Below are positions 49,888 to 58,602 of a stretch of 64,000 bases of DNA, piece after piece. Each line of letters starts with the position of its first letter. The first letter of the stretch is position 1. Source of the stretch: UBA7985 sp002690455 (GTDB lineage: Bacteria; Pseudomonadota; Alphaproteobacteria; UBA7985); assembly GCA_965662775.1 (NCBI GenBank), contig CBFIIW010000003.1, positions 158,596 to 222,595 of the forward strand. Reading direction: 5' to 3'. A program made the translations under genes and the position numbers. The notes under the pieces were generated by a model. That model worked only from the letters and a program-made list of their open reading frames with translations. It was not told the origin of the DNA and did not search any database.

Positions 49888-51711
49888 ATGTGTGGTATTA
49901 TCGGTATTCTCGGACAGGATGGGGTCGCTGGCGACCTGCTTGATGGGCTGCGCCGGCTCGAATATCGGGGTTACGACAGCGCCGGTATGGCCACGCTGGT
50001 CAACGGCCACATCGAGCGCCGCCGGGCCGAAGGCAAGCTGCGCAATCTCGCTGACGTGCTGCAGGACGCACCGCTGTCTGGTCGAACCGGGATCGGCCAC
50101 ACGCGATGGGCGACCCACGGCGTTCCCAATCTGACCAATGCCCACCCGCATGCAGACGAACGGGTCGCTGTGGTTCACAACGGCATCATAGAGAACTTCG
50201 ACGCACTGCGGGAGGAACTGAGCGCCCGCGGTATAGCGTGGAACACCGACACGGATACTGAGACCATCGTGCACCTTATTTCCGCAGCTATGGCCGACGG
50301 GCTCACGCCTGTTCATGCTGTGAAGTCTGTCATCGGACGGTTGCAGGGTGCATTTGCGCTGGCGATCATTTTTGCGGGTCATGACAGCCTCATGATCGGC
50401 GCGCGCAAGGGCTCACCGCTGGCCATCGGTCATGGTGAAGGGGAAATGTATCTCGGCTCTGACGCAATCGCACTGGCTCCGCTGACAAGGGAGATCACCT
50501 ATCTTGAGGATGGTGACTGGTGCGTTCTGACCCGCGAAAGCTTGGAAATTTATGACCGCGACCATGCCTTGGTCAGCCGTGCAAAGGTGCAGAGCGCCGT
50601 GTCCGGTGCGATGATCGGCAAGGGCAACTTTCCCCATTACATGCTCAAAGAAATCTATGAGCAGCCTTCGGTGGTTGGTGATACCCTGCAAGCGCATTTC
50701 AATCCGGCAGAAAAGCGTATCCACTTTGAGGATCTGGCGCTGGATTTCAAGGCATTGGACCGGCTGACCATCACCGCCTGTGGCACGGCCTTTTATGCGG
50801 GACTGACCGCGCGATACTGGTTCGAGAGCCTGGCACGGATCCCGGTAGACGTCGATATCGCCTCCGAGTTCCGTTATCGCGAGGCGCCGTTGTCGGCGGG
50901 TGGAGCTAGTATCGTAATCTCCCAGTCAGGCGAGACCATCGATACGCTGGAGGCGCTGCGCTACGCGCGGCGCGCGGGCAATCCAGCGCTCGGCATTGTC
51001 AACGTCACCGAATCTGCTATCGCGCGGGAGGCAGATGCCGTTCTGAAAACCCTCGCAGGGCCAGAAATCGGCGTGGCATCAACCAAGGCCTTCACCACGC
51101 AGCTTACGGTGCTTGCCGCGCTGGCAATCTGGGCCGGGCGGCAGCGTGGCAGCATCGAAGCGGCAGAGGAAGCGCGTCTCAGCCAAGCGCTGGTCGGTAT
51201 CCCTGCGCTGATGGCGGAGGTGCTCAATCATGACGACAGCATCCGCGCGATTGCGGCCAAAGTCGCTGATGCCCGAGGCGTGCTCTATCTCGGTCGTGGG
51301 TCCATGTATCCCTTAGCAATGGAAGGCGCGCTGAAGCTCAAGGAAATCTCCTATATTCACGCTGAAGGCTATGCCGCGGGCGAAATGAAGCATGGTCCCA
51401 TCGCGCTGATTGACAATGACGTGCCTGTGGTGGTCTGCGCGCCCTCAGGGCCAATGCTGGAGAAGACTGCTTCGAACGTGGAGCAAGTCGCGGCTCGGGG
51501 TGGACGGCTGATCCTGATTACTGACCCGATTGGGGCCAAGCGTTTGGGGGGAACGGCTGAAGAGGTGATCCTGATGCCGCCGTTGGACAGTCTGGTTGCG
51601 CCATTGCTCTATGCGCTGCCGATCCAGTTGTTGGCCTATCACACAGCAGTCGCCAAGGGTACGGACGTGGACCAGCCGCGCAATCTCGCTAAGTCGGTTA
51701 CGGTTGAATGA
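49888..51711 (+). CDS. glmS: Glutamine-fructose-6-phosphate aminotransferase
   Basis: Makes glucosamine-6-phosphate, the first step toward UDP-GlcNAc. Cys2 of MCGIIGILG is the glutaminase nucleophile; RLEYRGYDSAGM (about 22-33) and GHTRWATHGVPN (about 70-81) follow; the two SIS isomerase domains take the rest, ending DVDQPRNLAKSVTVE with the essential Lys. 607 residues. The ATG at 49888 is preceded by AAAGGA; upstream starts would displace Cys2. Together with glmU it forms a cell-wall precursor operon. No glmS ribozyme was seen in the 56-base gap. Confidence 0.97.
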   Translation: MCGIIGILGQDGVAGDLLDGLRRLEYRGYDSAGMATLVNGHIERRRAEGKLRNLADVLQDAPLSGRTGIGHTRWATHGVPNLTNAHPHADERVAVVHNGIIENFDALREELSARGIAWNTDTDTETIVHLISAAMADGLTPVHAVKSVIGRLQGAFALAIIFAGHDSLMIGARKGSPLAIGHGEGEMYLGSDAIALAPLTREITYLEDGDWCVLTRESLEIYDRDHALVSRAKVQSAVSGAMIGKGNFPHYMLKEIYEQPSVVGDTLQAHFNPAEKRIHFEDLALDFKALDRLTITACGTAFYAGLTARYWFESLARIPVDVDIASEFRYREAPLSAGGASIVISQSGETIDTLEALRYARRAGNPALGIVNVTESAIAREADAVLKTLAGPEIGVASTKAFTTQLTVLAALAIWAGRQRGSIEAAEEARLSQALVGIPALMAEVLNHDDSIRAIAAKVADARGVLYLGRGSMYPLAMEGALKLKEISYIHAEGYAAGEMKHGPIALIDNDVPVVVCAPSGPMLEKTASNVEQVAARGGRLILITDPIGAKRLGGTAEEVILMPPLDSLVAPLLYALPIQLLAYHTAVAKGTDVDQPRNLAKSVTVE

Positions 51712-51762
51712 GGCTTGGCGCCGACGATTGACAATCGGTCACTCTTCCACCGTTGTCGGCCT

Positions 51763-52179
51763 TCAAGACGCGATAAATGTATTGGCAGCGGCGATCACCA
51801 GGCCGCCGGCAAGAACGTAGCCGCCGTCAATCCAGATCAGATTTAGTCCACGCAACCCATAGAGCGTCGAAAGCAGTGTAGAGAGCAGGCCAAAGGCCAG
51901 CCACATTCCAACGGTCAGTCGAAAGACACTGACGTCGGCCGCCGTGGCCATAGGGAATAGGTGGCTTTGCAGAGTGAACGAGACTGCCAGCCAGGCCAGA
52001 AAGGTGACAGCGTAGGTGAGCGCCATGCTTCGCCGATTCCCTCCGGCAGACCCACCACCGATATCCTCGCGCTTAACGCGCGCTGCGGCCATCCACGGGC
52101 TGGCGAGCACCATGTACCAGAGCACACCAAGGGCATAGGCGGCGATACCGCCGACCGCGATTGAAATCGCAAGCATCAT
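51763..52179 (-). CDS. DUF1761 membrane protein
   Basis: 138 residues with four membrane helices. Typical DUF1761 positions are GVLWYMVLASPWM (about 18-30), LTVGMWLAFGLLST (about 88-101) and LNLIWIDGGYVLAGG (about 111-125). Function unknown. Convergent with glmS, 51 bases apart. Confidence 0.75.
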   Translation of the reverse strand: MMLAISIAVGGIAAYALGVLWYMVLASPWMAAARVKREDIGGGSAGGNRRSMALTYAVTFLAWLAVSFTLQSHLFPMATAADVSVFRLTVGMWLAFGLLSTLLSTLYGLRGLNLIWIDGGYVLAGGLVIAAANTFIAS

Positions 52180-52284
52180 TCAAGAGCCTTTCAAGAAGAT
52201 TGGGCGAAGGGCGATCGAGCGCCACTTTTCTTGACTATCGACTACAATATTATACGATTTTTAGGCGAATGAATACCAGTCTGT

Positions 52285-53340
52285 TCAGGCAGCGCGTTCC
52301 TCAAACAGCGTGAGCACCAGTAAGCCCAGACCAAGCGCGAACATGCCGCGAAGTGGAAAGAACCAGCTTTCAGCCCAGAATCCGGCATGTACCATCGCAT
52401 CGGTTATGAGCAGCACGAACAGGACGTTCAGGGCCAGCAAGCAACCAGCAGCAATCTTGAGCAGGGTCCACCGTGTGCCGTCGAGGCTGAGCGCCAGTGG
52501 TAGAATCAGCAGCGCCAGACCAGTGACGAGTAACGGATATGACAGGCGATAGGCCAGTGCAGCGGGCGCCGGTGCATCGCGGGCCAGTCCTGGTGTGACA
52601 GCCGCAGCCGCAGCCGCAGCGGTCGGGGAAGGGATCAGGCCCAGCATCACTGTGCCAAGGTCCTGAACGCTGGCATCGACTCCGGTGATTTGCGCCGGGG
52701 CAGAGATTTGCACATCGGCGAGAAGCAGCCCGTCAGCTGGATATGATTGCTCGATGCTACCGGTGAGAATGCGGCCGGGATTATCGCGAGAGAACAGGCT
52801 GACCCGTTCGCCACGCACCGGCAAAGTGCTTTCGGTCTGAGGGGACTGACCGTTATCGGAACGGGGTGCCGTTTCCATTTCATGGAAGGAAAGGTATGCG
52901 GGCGTTGGTAGGGCCCAGACCTCACCGTTAGGGTCGGTCAAAAGCGGCGGGACTACGGGTTGTAGGTCTTGAATTGCAGCTTCTGGCTGTGTCCACAGCC
53001 ATAGTGGTCCGCTCATCAACCCGGCAACCAGCACTGAAAACAGTCCGGTTGCCCGTGCAAAGGGCCAGACCGAAGCCCCCGCTGCTCGCCATTGCCGGAT
53101 CTCGCCGCCAAGGCTGAGGCGCGCGACACCGATGAGAATCGTCAGCATCAGCGCGGTCGGCAGCAACACCAACCACAGGCCAGGTACAGGCCTGAGCACG
53201 CGGTTTACCCGTTCGCTCCACCCGTCATCTGGGGTATCAAGCTGACTCATGAGCCCAGGCAGCAGCATGATAGCGGTAAGCACCAAACCAACGGCAAGCA
53301 TGTATCCGCACAGCACAAGCAGAAGTCGTCGAACCAACAC
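52285..53340 (-). CDS. LptF/LptG (YjgP/YjgQ)-like permease
   Basis: 351 residues laid out as an LptF/G permease: N-terminal helices (about 10-100 with LPTALMLTILIGVARLSLGGEI), a periplasmic beta-jellyroll domain (about 115-245) and C-terminal helices (about 260-345 with RLSYPLLVTGLALLILPLAL). LptF and LptG carry lipopolysaccharide out of the inner membrane with LptB. The pair normally stands together, while this copy is alone. A poly-Ala stretch in the middle (about 237-245) is encoded by repeated GCCGCA. Assignment is by pattern and moderately sure. Confidence 0.6.
   Translation of the reverse strand: MLVRRLLLVLCGYMLAVGLVLTAIMLLPGLMSQLDTPDDGWSERVNRVLRPVPGLWLVLLPTALMLTILIGVARLSLGGEIRQWRAAGASVWPFARATGLFSVLVAGLMSGPLWLWTQPEAAIQDLQPVVPPLLTDPNGEVWALPTPAYLSFHEMETAPRSDNGQSPQTESTLPVRGERVSLFSRDNPGRILTGSIEQSYPADGLLLADVQISAPAQITGVDASVQDLGTVMLGLIPSPTAAAAAAAVTPGLARDAPAPAALAYRLSYPLLVTGLALLILPLALSLDGTRWTLLKIAAGCLLALNVLFVLLITDAMVHAGFWAESWFFPLRGMFALGLGLLVLTLFEERAA
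52595..52622. repeat. GCA/GCC codon repeat coding for poly-alanine
   Basis: About four copies of a CAGCCG hexamer give the seven- or eight-Ala tract in the LptF/G-like protein. Confidence 0.6.
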
Positions 53341-53631
53341 GCCTCAATGTCTCCCTGTGGACGCAACGAAATTAAGGCGAAACGAGCGGGTAAGACAGCG
53401 ATTTTATCTGCAAGAACCGAGACCAACTTTGCTCAATTTCCAAAGTCAAGCCTTTCTCCGGATTCCGGTCGTTCGCTTCGTGACAGCCCAAGGTAGTCAT
53501 GCTAGGCACTTTCATAAAAATACCACATAAATTTGTATCGAAATACTTATCTCGTTTTCCCGTCGGTCTTTTGGTAGCGTTACGGCCATGGAGTGGTAAG
53601 GTTTTGGATAAGGCCGGTTAGGATATAGAGC
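53341..53631. other. Upstream region of the Lrp regulator
   Basis: 291 bases without a gene, shared by divergent lptF/G-like and lrp-like genes. The part 53510-53560 is distinctly AT-rich and may hold an Lrp-type binding site near ACATAAATTTGT; this is tentative. Confidence 0.35.
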
Positions 53632-54102
53632 ATGGTGCAGGCACGGCGGCGGGAGGACGGTCTGGATGAGACCGACCGTCTCATCGTATCGGAACTCAAG
53701 CAGAACGCACGGATTTCTAATGTCGAACTGGCCGAGCTCGTGAGCCTGTCGCCTACGCCTTGCTATGAGCGGGTCAGGAAACTTGAGCGAACCGGGGTGC
53801 TGCAAGGTTATCACGCTAAGGTAGATCGTAATGTTACGGGCCAGGGCCAGTTAGCCTACCTGAACGTTGAATTCGGTGGTCGGGATCGGGTCGATATCGG
53901 CGACCTTTTAGCACTGCTCTCGGCCGAGGATGATGTGCTTGAGATCAATGAACTCGCCGGTGTTCCCAAGCTCCGCATAAAAGTTGCCGGACCGGATCTT
54001 GCGTCGATCTCCGACAGGCTTTCGCATTGGTTGAGCGGGCATGCAGCCGTGGTGGACTACAGCACGGATTTCGTGACCCGCGCCCACATCGATCGGATCT
54101 AG
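53632..54102 (+). CDS. Lrp/AsnC family transcriptional regulator
   Basis: 156-residue feast/famine regulator. The N-terminal helix-turn-helix (about 10-60) has ETDRLIVSELKQNARISNVELAELVSLSPTPCYERVRKLERTGVLQGY; the RAM ligand-binding domain (about 70-150) ends with ATDFVTR-like DYSTDFVTRAHID. It probably senses an amino acid. It is followed 87 bases later by msrA, unrelated in function as far as can be seen. Confidence 0.9.
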   Translation: MVQARRREDGLDETDRLIVSELKQNARISNVELAELVSLSPTPCYERVRKLERTGVLQGYHAKVDRNVTGQGQLAYLNVEFGGRDRVDIGDLLALLSAEDDVLEINELAGVPKLRIKVAGPDLASISDRLSHWLSGHAAVVDYSTDFVTRAHIDRI

Positions 54103-54189
54103 CGCGACCTTTGGCGGGCTTGTCCGCCGACGCCCTGATCGCCATGTCACTCATTGACACAGGCATCAACAAGGGCAGGGAGCCGGATT

Positions 54190-54648
54190 ATGGCCGAGAA
54201 AGAGGCAATTTTTGCAGCAGGCTGTTTTTGGAGTATCGAAGACACCTTTCGCCGTATGCCGGGGGTAAAGGACGCTATCAGCGGCTATACCGGCGGGAAC
54301 ACGCCCAATCCGACCTACCAGCAGGTCTGCACCGGAGCGACGGGCCACGCTGAGGCTGTCCGTGTGGTCTATGACGATGAAAGGGTTGACTATCAGACCC
54401 TGCTCAACGCGTTCTTCGAGATGCATGATCCAACGCAGATGAACCGGCAGGGTCCTGATATCGGGACGCAGTATCGCTCGGGTGTCTTCTTCAAGGACGA
54501 GGCCCAGCGCGCTGCAGCACAGGCCGCGATCCAGGACCAAGTTGGAACTCAGGGCAGCATTGCAACGGAGGTCACAGAGGCATCCGAATTCTACCCCGCA
54601 GAAGACTATCATCAGCGATACTTTGAAAAGCGCGGCTTTAGCCATTAA
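54190..54648 (+). CDS. msrA: Peptide methionine sulfoxide reductase MsrA
   Basis: Repairs S-methionine sulfoxide in proteins. The catalytic GCFWSIEDTF has Cys12; GYTGGNTPNPTYQQVCTGATGHAE (about 32-55) and DPTQMNRQGPDIGTQYRS (about 80-97) match the family; YPAEDYHQRYFEKRGF is the terminal signature. 152 residues is short for MsrA but complete. The ATG at 54190 has AGGGAG nine bases upstream; the ORF extends twelve codons further up without support. Only the A-type is found here. Confidence 0.95.
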   Translation: MAEKEAIFAAGCFWSIEDTFRRMPGVKDAISGYTGGNTPNPTYQQVCTGATGHAEAVRVVYDDERVDYQTLLNAFFEMHDPTQMNRQGPDIGTQYRSGVFFKDEAQRAAAQAAIQDQVGTQGSIATEVTEASEFYPAEDYHQRYFEKRGFSH

Positions 54649-54775
54649 AGGAAAGGGTGCGTCCTTACCCGCACCCGATCCCGGATCCCTGATTGGATCC
54701 GAATTGGACAAACGGGCAGGCGGCGCGCGCATTCGCACCCCTACCTTCGCTAGCTACGACCGAGGCCGCCCGCCC

Positions 54776-55216
54776 ATGACCGACGACCTTCAGCCCAATC
54801 CCGTTTCTGCGCCAAGCGCTGAACCTGCCCCGGAGGCCGCCGAGACGCAGCGCCTTTTCCCAGATGTCCCTAGCGATGAACCGGCGTGGAACGTCACCTA
54901 CAGTCTGCTGGGCAAGTCCCTGACCTTTACCGTTTGGCGCTCTCTCATTCGGCAGGAAATGCTAGACCAATGCGACATCAAATCGAGTCACCGCAAGGCC
55001 ATCCTCCGCAAAACGGAGAAAGCCCTCCAACGCACTGTCAAAGCTGGCCTGAACCGCCTCGATGAGCGTCAGATCGAGCATGTTCACTGGAACGCCTTTA
55101 TTCTGATGGTCGACAAGGCGTTAGGCAGTCAGCACCTCAAGGTGCGAACGGATGAGGCTCTGTGTGACCGACTGATTGATCAGGCGCCGGGGCTGGCGTC
55201 GCCCGGTGCGGACTAA
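54776..55216 (+). CDS. Unrecognised 146-residue protein
   Basis: Soluble protein: a Pro/Ala-rich N-terminus (about 1-35) then a helical domain WNVTYSLLGKSLTFTVWRSLIRQEMLDQCD with many basic residues in the middle (HRKAILRKTEKALQRTVKAGLNRLDERQIE). No family is recognised. No signal peptide. The ATG at 54776 is the best start that I can see, with GAGG 13 bases upstream. It lies between msrA and a methyltransferase gene, separated from the latter by a hairpin. Confidence 0.5.
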   Translation: MTDDLQPNPVSAPSAEPAPEAAETQRLFPDVPSDEPAWNVTYSLLGKSLTFTVWRSLIRQEMLDQCDIKSSHRKAILRKTEKALQRTVKAGLNRLDERQIEHVHWNAFILMVDKALGSQHLKVRTDEALCDRLIDQAPGLASPGAD

Positions 55217-55303
55217 TCGGCCTTCTCTGGTAATCCTGACCCAAACTGTTCAGCATTGTTCCGGACTGCTCGCATCCGCTCGCCCGACCTCCCTCCGATC
55301 GAC

Positions 55304-55323
55304 GCCCGGGCTTGAACCCGGGC
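55304..55323. other. Intergenic GC-rich hairpin
   Basis: GCCCGGG (55304-55310), a six-base loop and CCCGGGC (55317-55323). No T-run follows. It lies between the unknown gene and the methyltransferase gene. Confidence 0.6.
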
Positions 55324-55357
55324 TGGCGGGTGAGAAGCGGAGGCAAGGGAGTGTCCC

Positions 55358-56116
55358 ATGTCTGATAGTCCGTTAGATCGAGAGACCCTCACCGATGACG
55401 CGTTTCTTGGAGGGCAACTCCGTCTTTTCCAGCCCGCACAGGGCTATCGCGCCGGAATGGATGCTGTACTGCTCGCCGCCGCTGTCCCTGCTGAGGCAGG
55501 GCAAAGGGTGCTGGATCTGGGCTGTGGTGTAGGAACAGCTGGTCTGTGCCTGGCGAAGCGGGTGGATGCCGTCGCTTTAACCGGGGTGGAGGTGCAGGCG
55601 GATTTGTGTGCGCTGGCGGCCGAAAATGCCACCCGGAACGGGCTGGAGAACCGGACGCAATTCATCAACGGCGACCTGCGTGCTCGGGGAGCGATCCTGC
55701 CGCCGCGAGGGTTCGATCACGTGCTGTCCAACCCGCCCTACGTCGCTGGAGACAGTGGTAGGATCGGCGGCACGCAGCGCGCGGATGTATCTCGGCGGGA
55801 GACGGGTGCCAACCTTGCCGACTGGATCGACGCCATGCTGTACTGGGTACGCGAACGGGGACACTTGAGCCTCATTCACCGGAGTGACCGCCTGCATGAA
55901 ATTATCAGCTTGCTGACCCCACGAGTGGGAGGGATTCGGATTTGTCCGATCTGGCCCAAGCCCGGCCGCGCCGCGAACCGCGTGCTCATCAGTGGGCGGC
56001 GAGAGGCACGCGCAGGCCTGACCCTGACACCCGGGATCGTCGTCAGGGATGATCAAGACCGTGTGACACCTGAAATGGAGGCCATTCAACGCGATGGTGA
56101 GGCTTTGGATTTCTAA
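55358..56116 (+). CDS. tRNA1(Val) (adenine(37)-N6)-methyltransferase-like (TrmN6 family) protein
   Basis: SAM-dependent methyltransferase of 252 residues. VLDLGCGVGTAGLCLAK (about 51-67) binds SAM and the catalytic NPPYVAGDSGRIG at about 125-137 carries NPPY, the mark of N6-adenine methylation. The nearby MDAVLLAAAVPA and VEVQADLCALAAENA positions fit TrmN6-like proteins. GGGAG seven bases before the ATG is clear. Family substrates also include other RNA or protein adenines or glutamines, so the exact target is not certain. Confidence 0.8.
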   Translation: MSDSPLDRETLTDDAFLGGQLRLFQPAQGYRAGMDAVLLAAAVPAEAGQRVLDLGCGVGTAGLCLAKRVDAVALTGVEVQADLCALAAENATRNGLENRTQFINGDLRARGAILPPRGFDHVLSNPPYVAGDSGRIGGTQRADVSRRETGANLADWIDAMLYWVRERGHLSLIHRSDRLHEIISLLTPRVGGIRICPIWPKPGRAANRVLISGRREARAGLTLTPGIVVRDDQDRVTPEMEAIQRDGEALDF

Positions 56117-56162
56117 GCTTTGGTCGTATAACGAGCCAGAATTTTCCGGGAGTCGTCCACCC

Positions 56163-57230
56163 ATGTCCGCTCTACGCCCATTGATCCTAATGCTGGTGTT
56201 TCTGGGGTCGTCTTGCGCTGGCCTTGCCCTGGCTCAGGCTGGCGAAGACGCAGGCGCGACCAGCCTGTCCGGGCAACCGTCGCTGGTGCTGCCGTCCGAC
56301 CAGCCATCGGACGCCAATCTGCAGGGCTTTGTTATAGCGGCCGGTCCCGCGAACGCGCCGGGCTTCAGTCTCGCAGGCGCGATCTGCACGACTTACAATG
56401 CACAAGTGGCCCCTGGTCAGCCCGTATGTCTCGTACGGGCGACAACCGGCTCTGCCGAGAACCTCGCCTTGATGACCGACGGGCTGACTGACTTTGCTGT
56501 GGTCCAATCGGACAGGCAGTATTTCGCCTTTAGCGGACAGGCTGACTATGCTGGCGGTGATGCCATCGAAGACCTGCGCGCTGTTTTCTCCTTTGCTGTC
56601 CTGCCCATGCACGTGTTGGTCAGCGCGACTTCACCGACCGGAGCGCTCAGCGACCTCTCGGGGGGGCGGGTTGGACTTGGACCGCCCGAATCTTCGCAAC
56701 GTCTCCTCGCGCAGGCTGCCTTGTTTGCTTCCGACGTTGCGGTGTCTCGGATGACTCGGGTCCATGAAGGCGCACTGGAGGACCAGATAGAGGCGCTGTG
56801 CGCCAATGAGCTGGATGCGGTAATATTCCCAAGCGTGCTCTCGTCCAAGCTTATCAGCGACGCGATTTGGGAGTGCGGCGTGCGGCTGATCCCACTAGCG
56901 TCCGAGGGTGTAGACGTGTTGGTTGATTCCAATCCTTTCTTTGAGCCATTTCTGATCCCGGCCGCCGCTTACGACCTTGACGCCCCGATCGAAAGCATCG
57001 GTCTGTCACTGACATTGGTCTCACGCGATGTGGTGCCGCAAGGGCGCATAATCGGTTTGCTGCAAGCGGTTTTTGCCGACTTTGATTTCTTTCGTTCGCT
57101 GCATCCTGCGCTGGCCTTGTTGGACCCTGACGGAGCCCTGCGGGCCGGGCTTGTAGCCCCACAACACAAGGGTTTGCAGCAGTATCTGGAAGTTCGCGCA
57201 CAGTATGGGGGAGTGGATACGCTCGACTGA
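56163..57230 (+). CDS. TAXI-family TRAP transporter solute-binding protein
   Basis: 355 residues: signal peptide (about 1-24, ending GLALAQ) and a TAXI-type periplasmic binding fold (IAAGPANAPGFSLAGAIC, VRATTGSAENLALMTDGLTDFAVVQSD, then the RVGLGPPESSQR segment). TAXI proteins bring dicarboxylates or related acids to TRAP permeases. No TRAP permease gene is near, so it is an orphan. The ATG at 56163 gives a proper signal peptide; the upstream ATG at 56094 would not. Confidence 0.8.
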   Translation: MSALRPLILMLVFLGSSCAGLALAQAGEDAGATSLSGQPSLVLPSDQPSDANLQGFVIAAGPANAPGFSLAGAICTTYNAQVAPGQPVCLVRATTGSAENLALMTDGLTDFAVVQSDRQYFAFSGQADYAGGDAIEDLRAVFSFAVLPMHVLVSATSPTGALSDLSGGRVGLGPPESSQRLLAQAALFASDVAVSRMTRVHEGALEDQIEALCANELDAVIFPSVLSSKLISDAIWECGVRLIPLASEGVDVLVDSNPFFEPFLIPAAAYDLDAPIESIGLSLTLVSRDVVPQGRIIGLLQAVFADFDFFRSLHPALALLDPDGALRAGLVAPQHKGLQQYLEVRAQYGGVDTLD

Positions 57231-57342
57231 TCTGCTTGGCCCCGAGTCGATATCCGCTTGAAAATTTATTGCCATAATGCTTGCTCATTCCCGCGATAGA
57301 TTACGCACAACAATATTTTTGGGTGAACTGGTAACTAATCGG

Positions 57343-58533
57343 ATGGATTTGCGGGCTATAAGCCGAGCAGGTGTGGCGATCGTCTTTACAATGACGATGA
57401 GCGCTTGTTCTTCCATCGAATTGCAGGATTCGGACCCGATCCGACAGTGGACATCCATGCTGTCGGAAATTGGTCGTTTGGGCCGTGGTAGTGACACGTC
57501 TGGCGATCTTGCTGCCAGCCAAATGATGAGCCAGTCGCTTCAGATCCAAATGCAGTGGCGGGCTGAGTCGCTGGCAGAAAACGTGTCCTTCGACCCCGGC
57601 AAACGACCCCGCAAGCTGCCCAGACCCTTCGTCAAGCAGGCTTGGGATAATGAAATTCCGCTGATGGCCGACGAAGTACCCGCCCAACTGAGCAGCGATT
57701 TTGGCTGGCGTACTCTGAACCGCCGTCACGATTTCCACTCTGGTATCGATATTGTCGCAGCGCCGGGCGCGACTGTCTTCACCCCGGTTACCGGCGAAGT
57801 CATTCACACCAAGGTTTCGGGCACCGATAGCGGCGTGGTGATTTTTGACGGTGAGCGCCAACACACCTTCTGGCATACCGTTCCGGTTGCGGGGCTTGAA
57901 ATTGGGCAGCAAATCGATCTTGGCGATGCCGTTGGTACGCTCGCGCCGTGGGGAACGCGTACCCATCTCCACTATTCCGTGCACCTGACGGGCAAGACCA
58001 AATCCCACCAAGCCCGCAAGGATTCCAATGCCATAGATCCGCTGACGCTTGTTCAGCGCCTGCGAGAGCGAGCGCACGCGCTCAACGACGCGGACGGCGA
58101 TACCCTCAACAATTTGCTGCGCGATGCCCAGCACCGGGCTCTGCTGATACAGGCTGCTCGGGAGGAGGATCTGGCCGCGCTTGATGTACCGTTTATCGAC
58201 GTGCTGCAAGCTGCGCCGCGCGCAGAGGGCGAGACGGACGCAGTCGCTGAGGCTGAGACGAAGACACCATCAAGCGCGGCTTCGTCTCTTGACGCTGTGG
58301 ACACGACCGAGGTTGCGATCGTCACCAGTGTTTCAAATACCGCGATGCTACCTGCTACCGCGTCGCCTGAGATTTTTGAGGACGAAGCACCGGCGGAGTC
58401 TGCGGGGATTACCTTCAGCCTCAGCCGCAACGGCACCTTCCGCACCGGAAGCCGTGCCAAAGATAGCGAGCCCGAAGAGCCGAAAGAATCTTTCAGTCTT
58501 GAGGCTTTTGTGTCGCTGCTCCAGAGTCGTTGA
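57343..58533 (+). CDS. M23-family peptidase, predicted lipoprotein
   Basis: 396 residues. The N-terminal signal (about 1-21, ending MSAC) looks like a lipobox; a coil region follows, then the peptidase M23 LytM domain (about 100-230) with HSGIDIVAAPGATVFTP (zinc His and Asp) and GTRTHLHYSVHL (second HxH). Members cut peptidoglycan cross-links or act as scaffolds in division; both metal motifs are intact. The C-terminal 140 residues are Ala/Glu/Thr-rich and probably disordered. The start at 57343 lacks a strong ribosome site. Confidence 0.8.
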   Translation: MDLRAISRAGVAIVFTMTMSACSSIELQDSDPIRQWTSMLSEIGRLGRGSDTSGDLAASQMMSQSLQIQMQWRAESLAENVSFDPGKRPRKLPRPFVKQAWDNEIPLMADEVPAQLSSDFGWRTLNRRHDFHSGIDIVAAPGATVFTPVTGEVIHTKVSGTDSGVVIFDGERQHTFWHTVPVAGLEIGQQIDLGDAVGTLAPWGTRTHLHYSVHLTGKTKSHQARKDSNAIDPLTLVQRLRERAHALNDADGDTLNNLLRDAQHRALLIQAAREEDLAALDVPFIDVLQAAPRAEGETDAVAEAETKTPSSAASSLDAVDTTEVAIVTSVSNTAMLPATASPEIFEDEAPAESAGITFSLSRNGTFRTGSRAKDSEPEEPKESFSLEAFVSLLQSR

Positions 58534-58602
58534 GCCACGGCACTAGGCTACCTGCTTACGGCCTGCTGATCACTTCTATTGGCTGCTGTTGCTGATTTCT
58601 TG

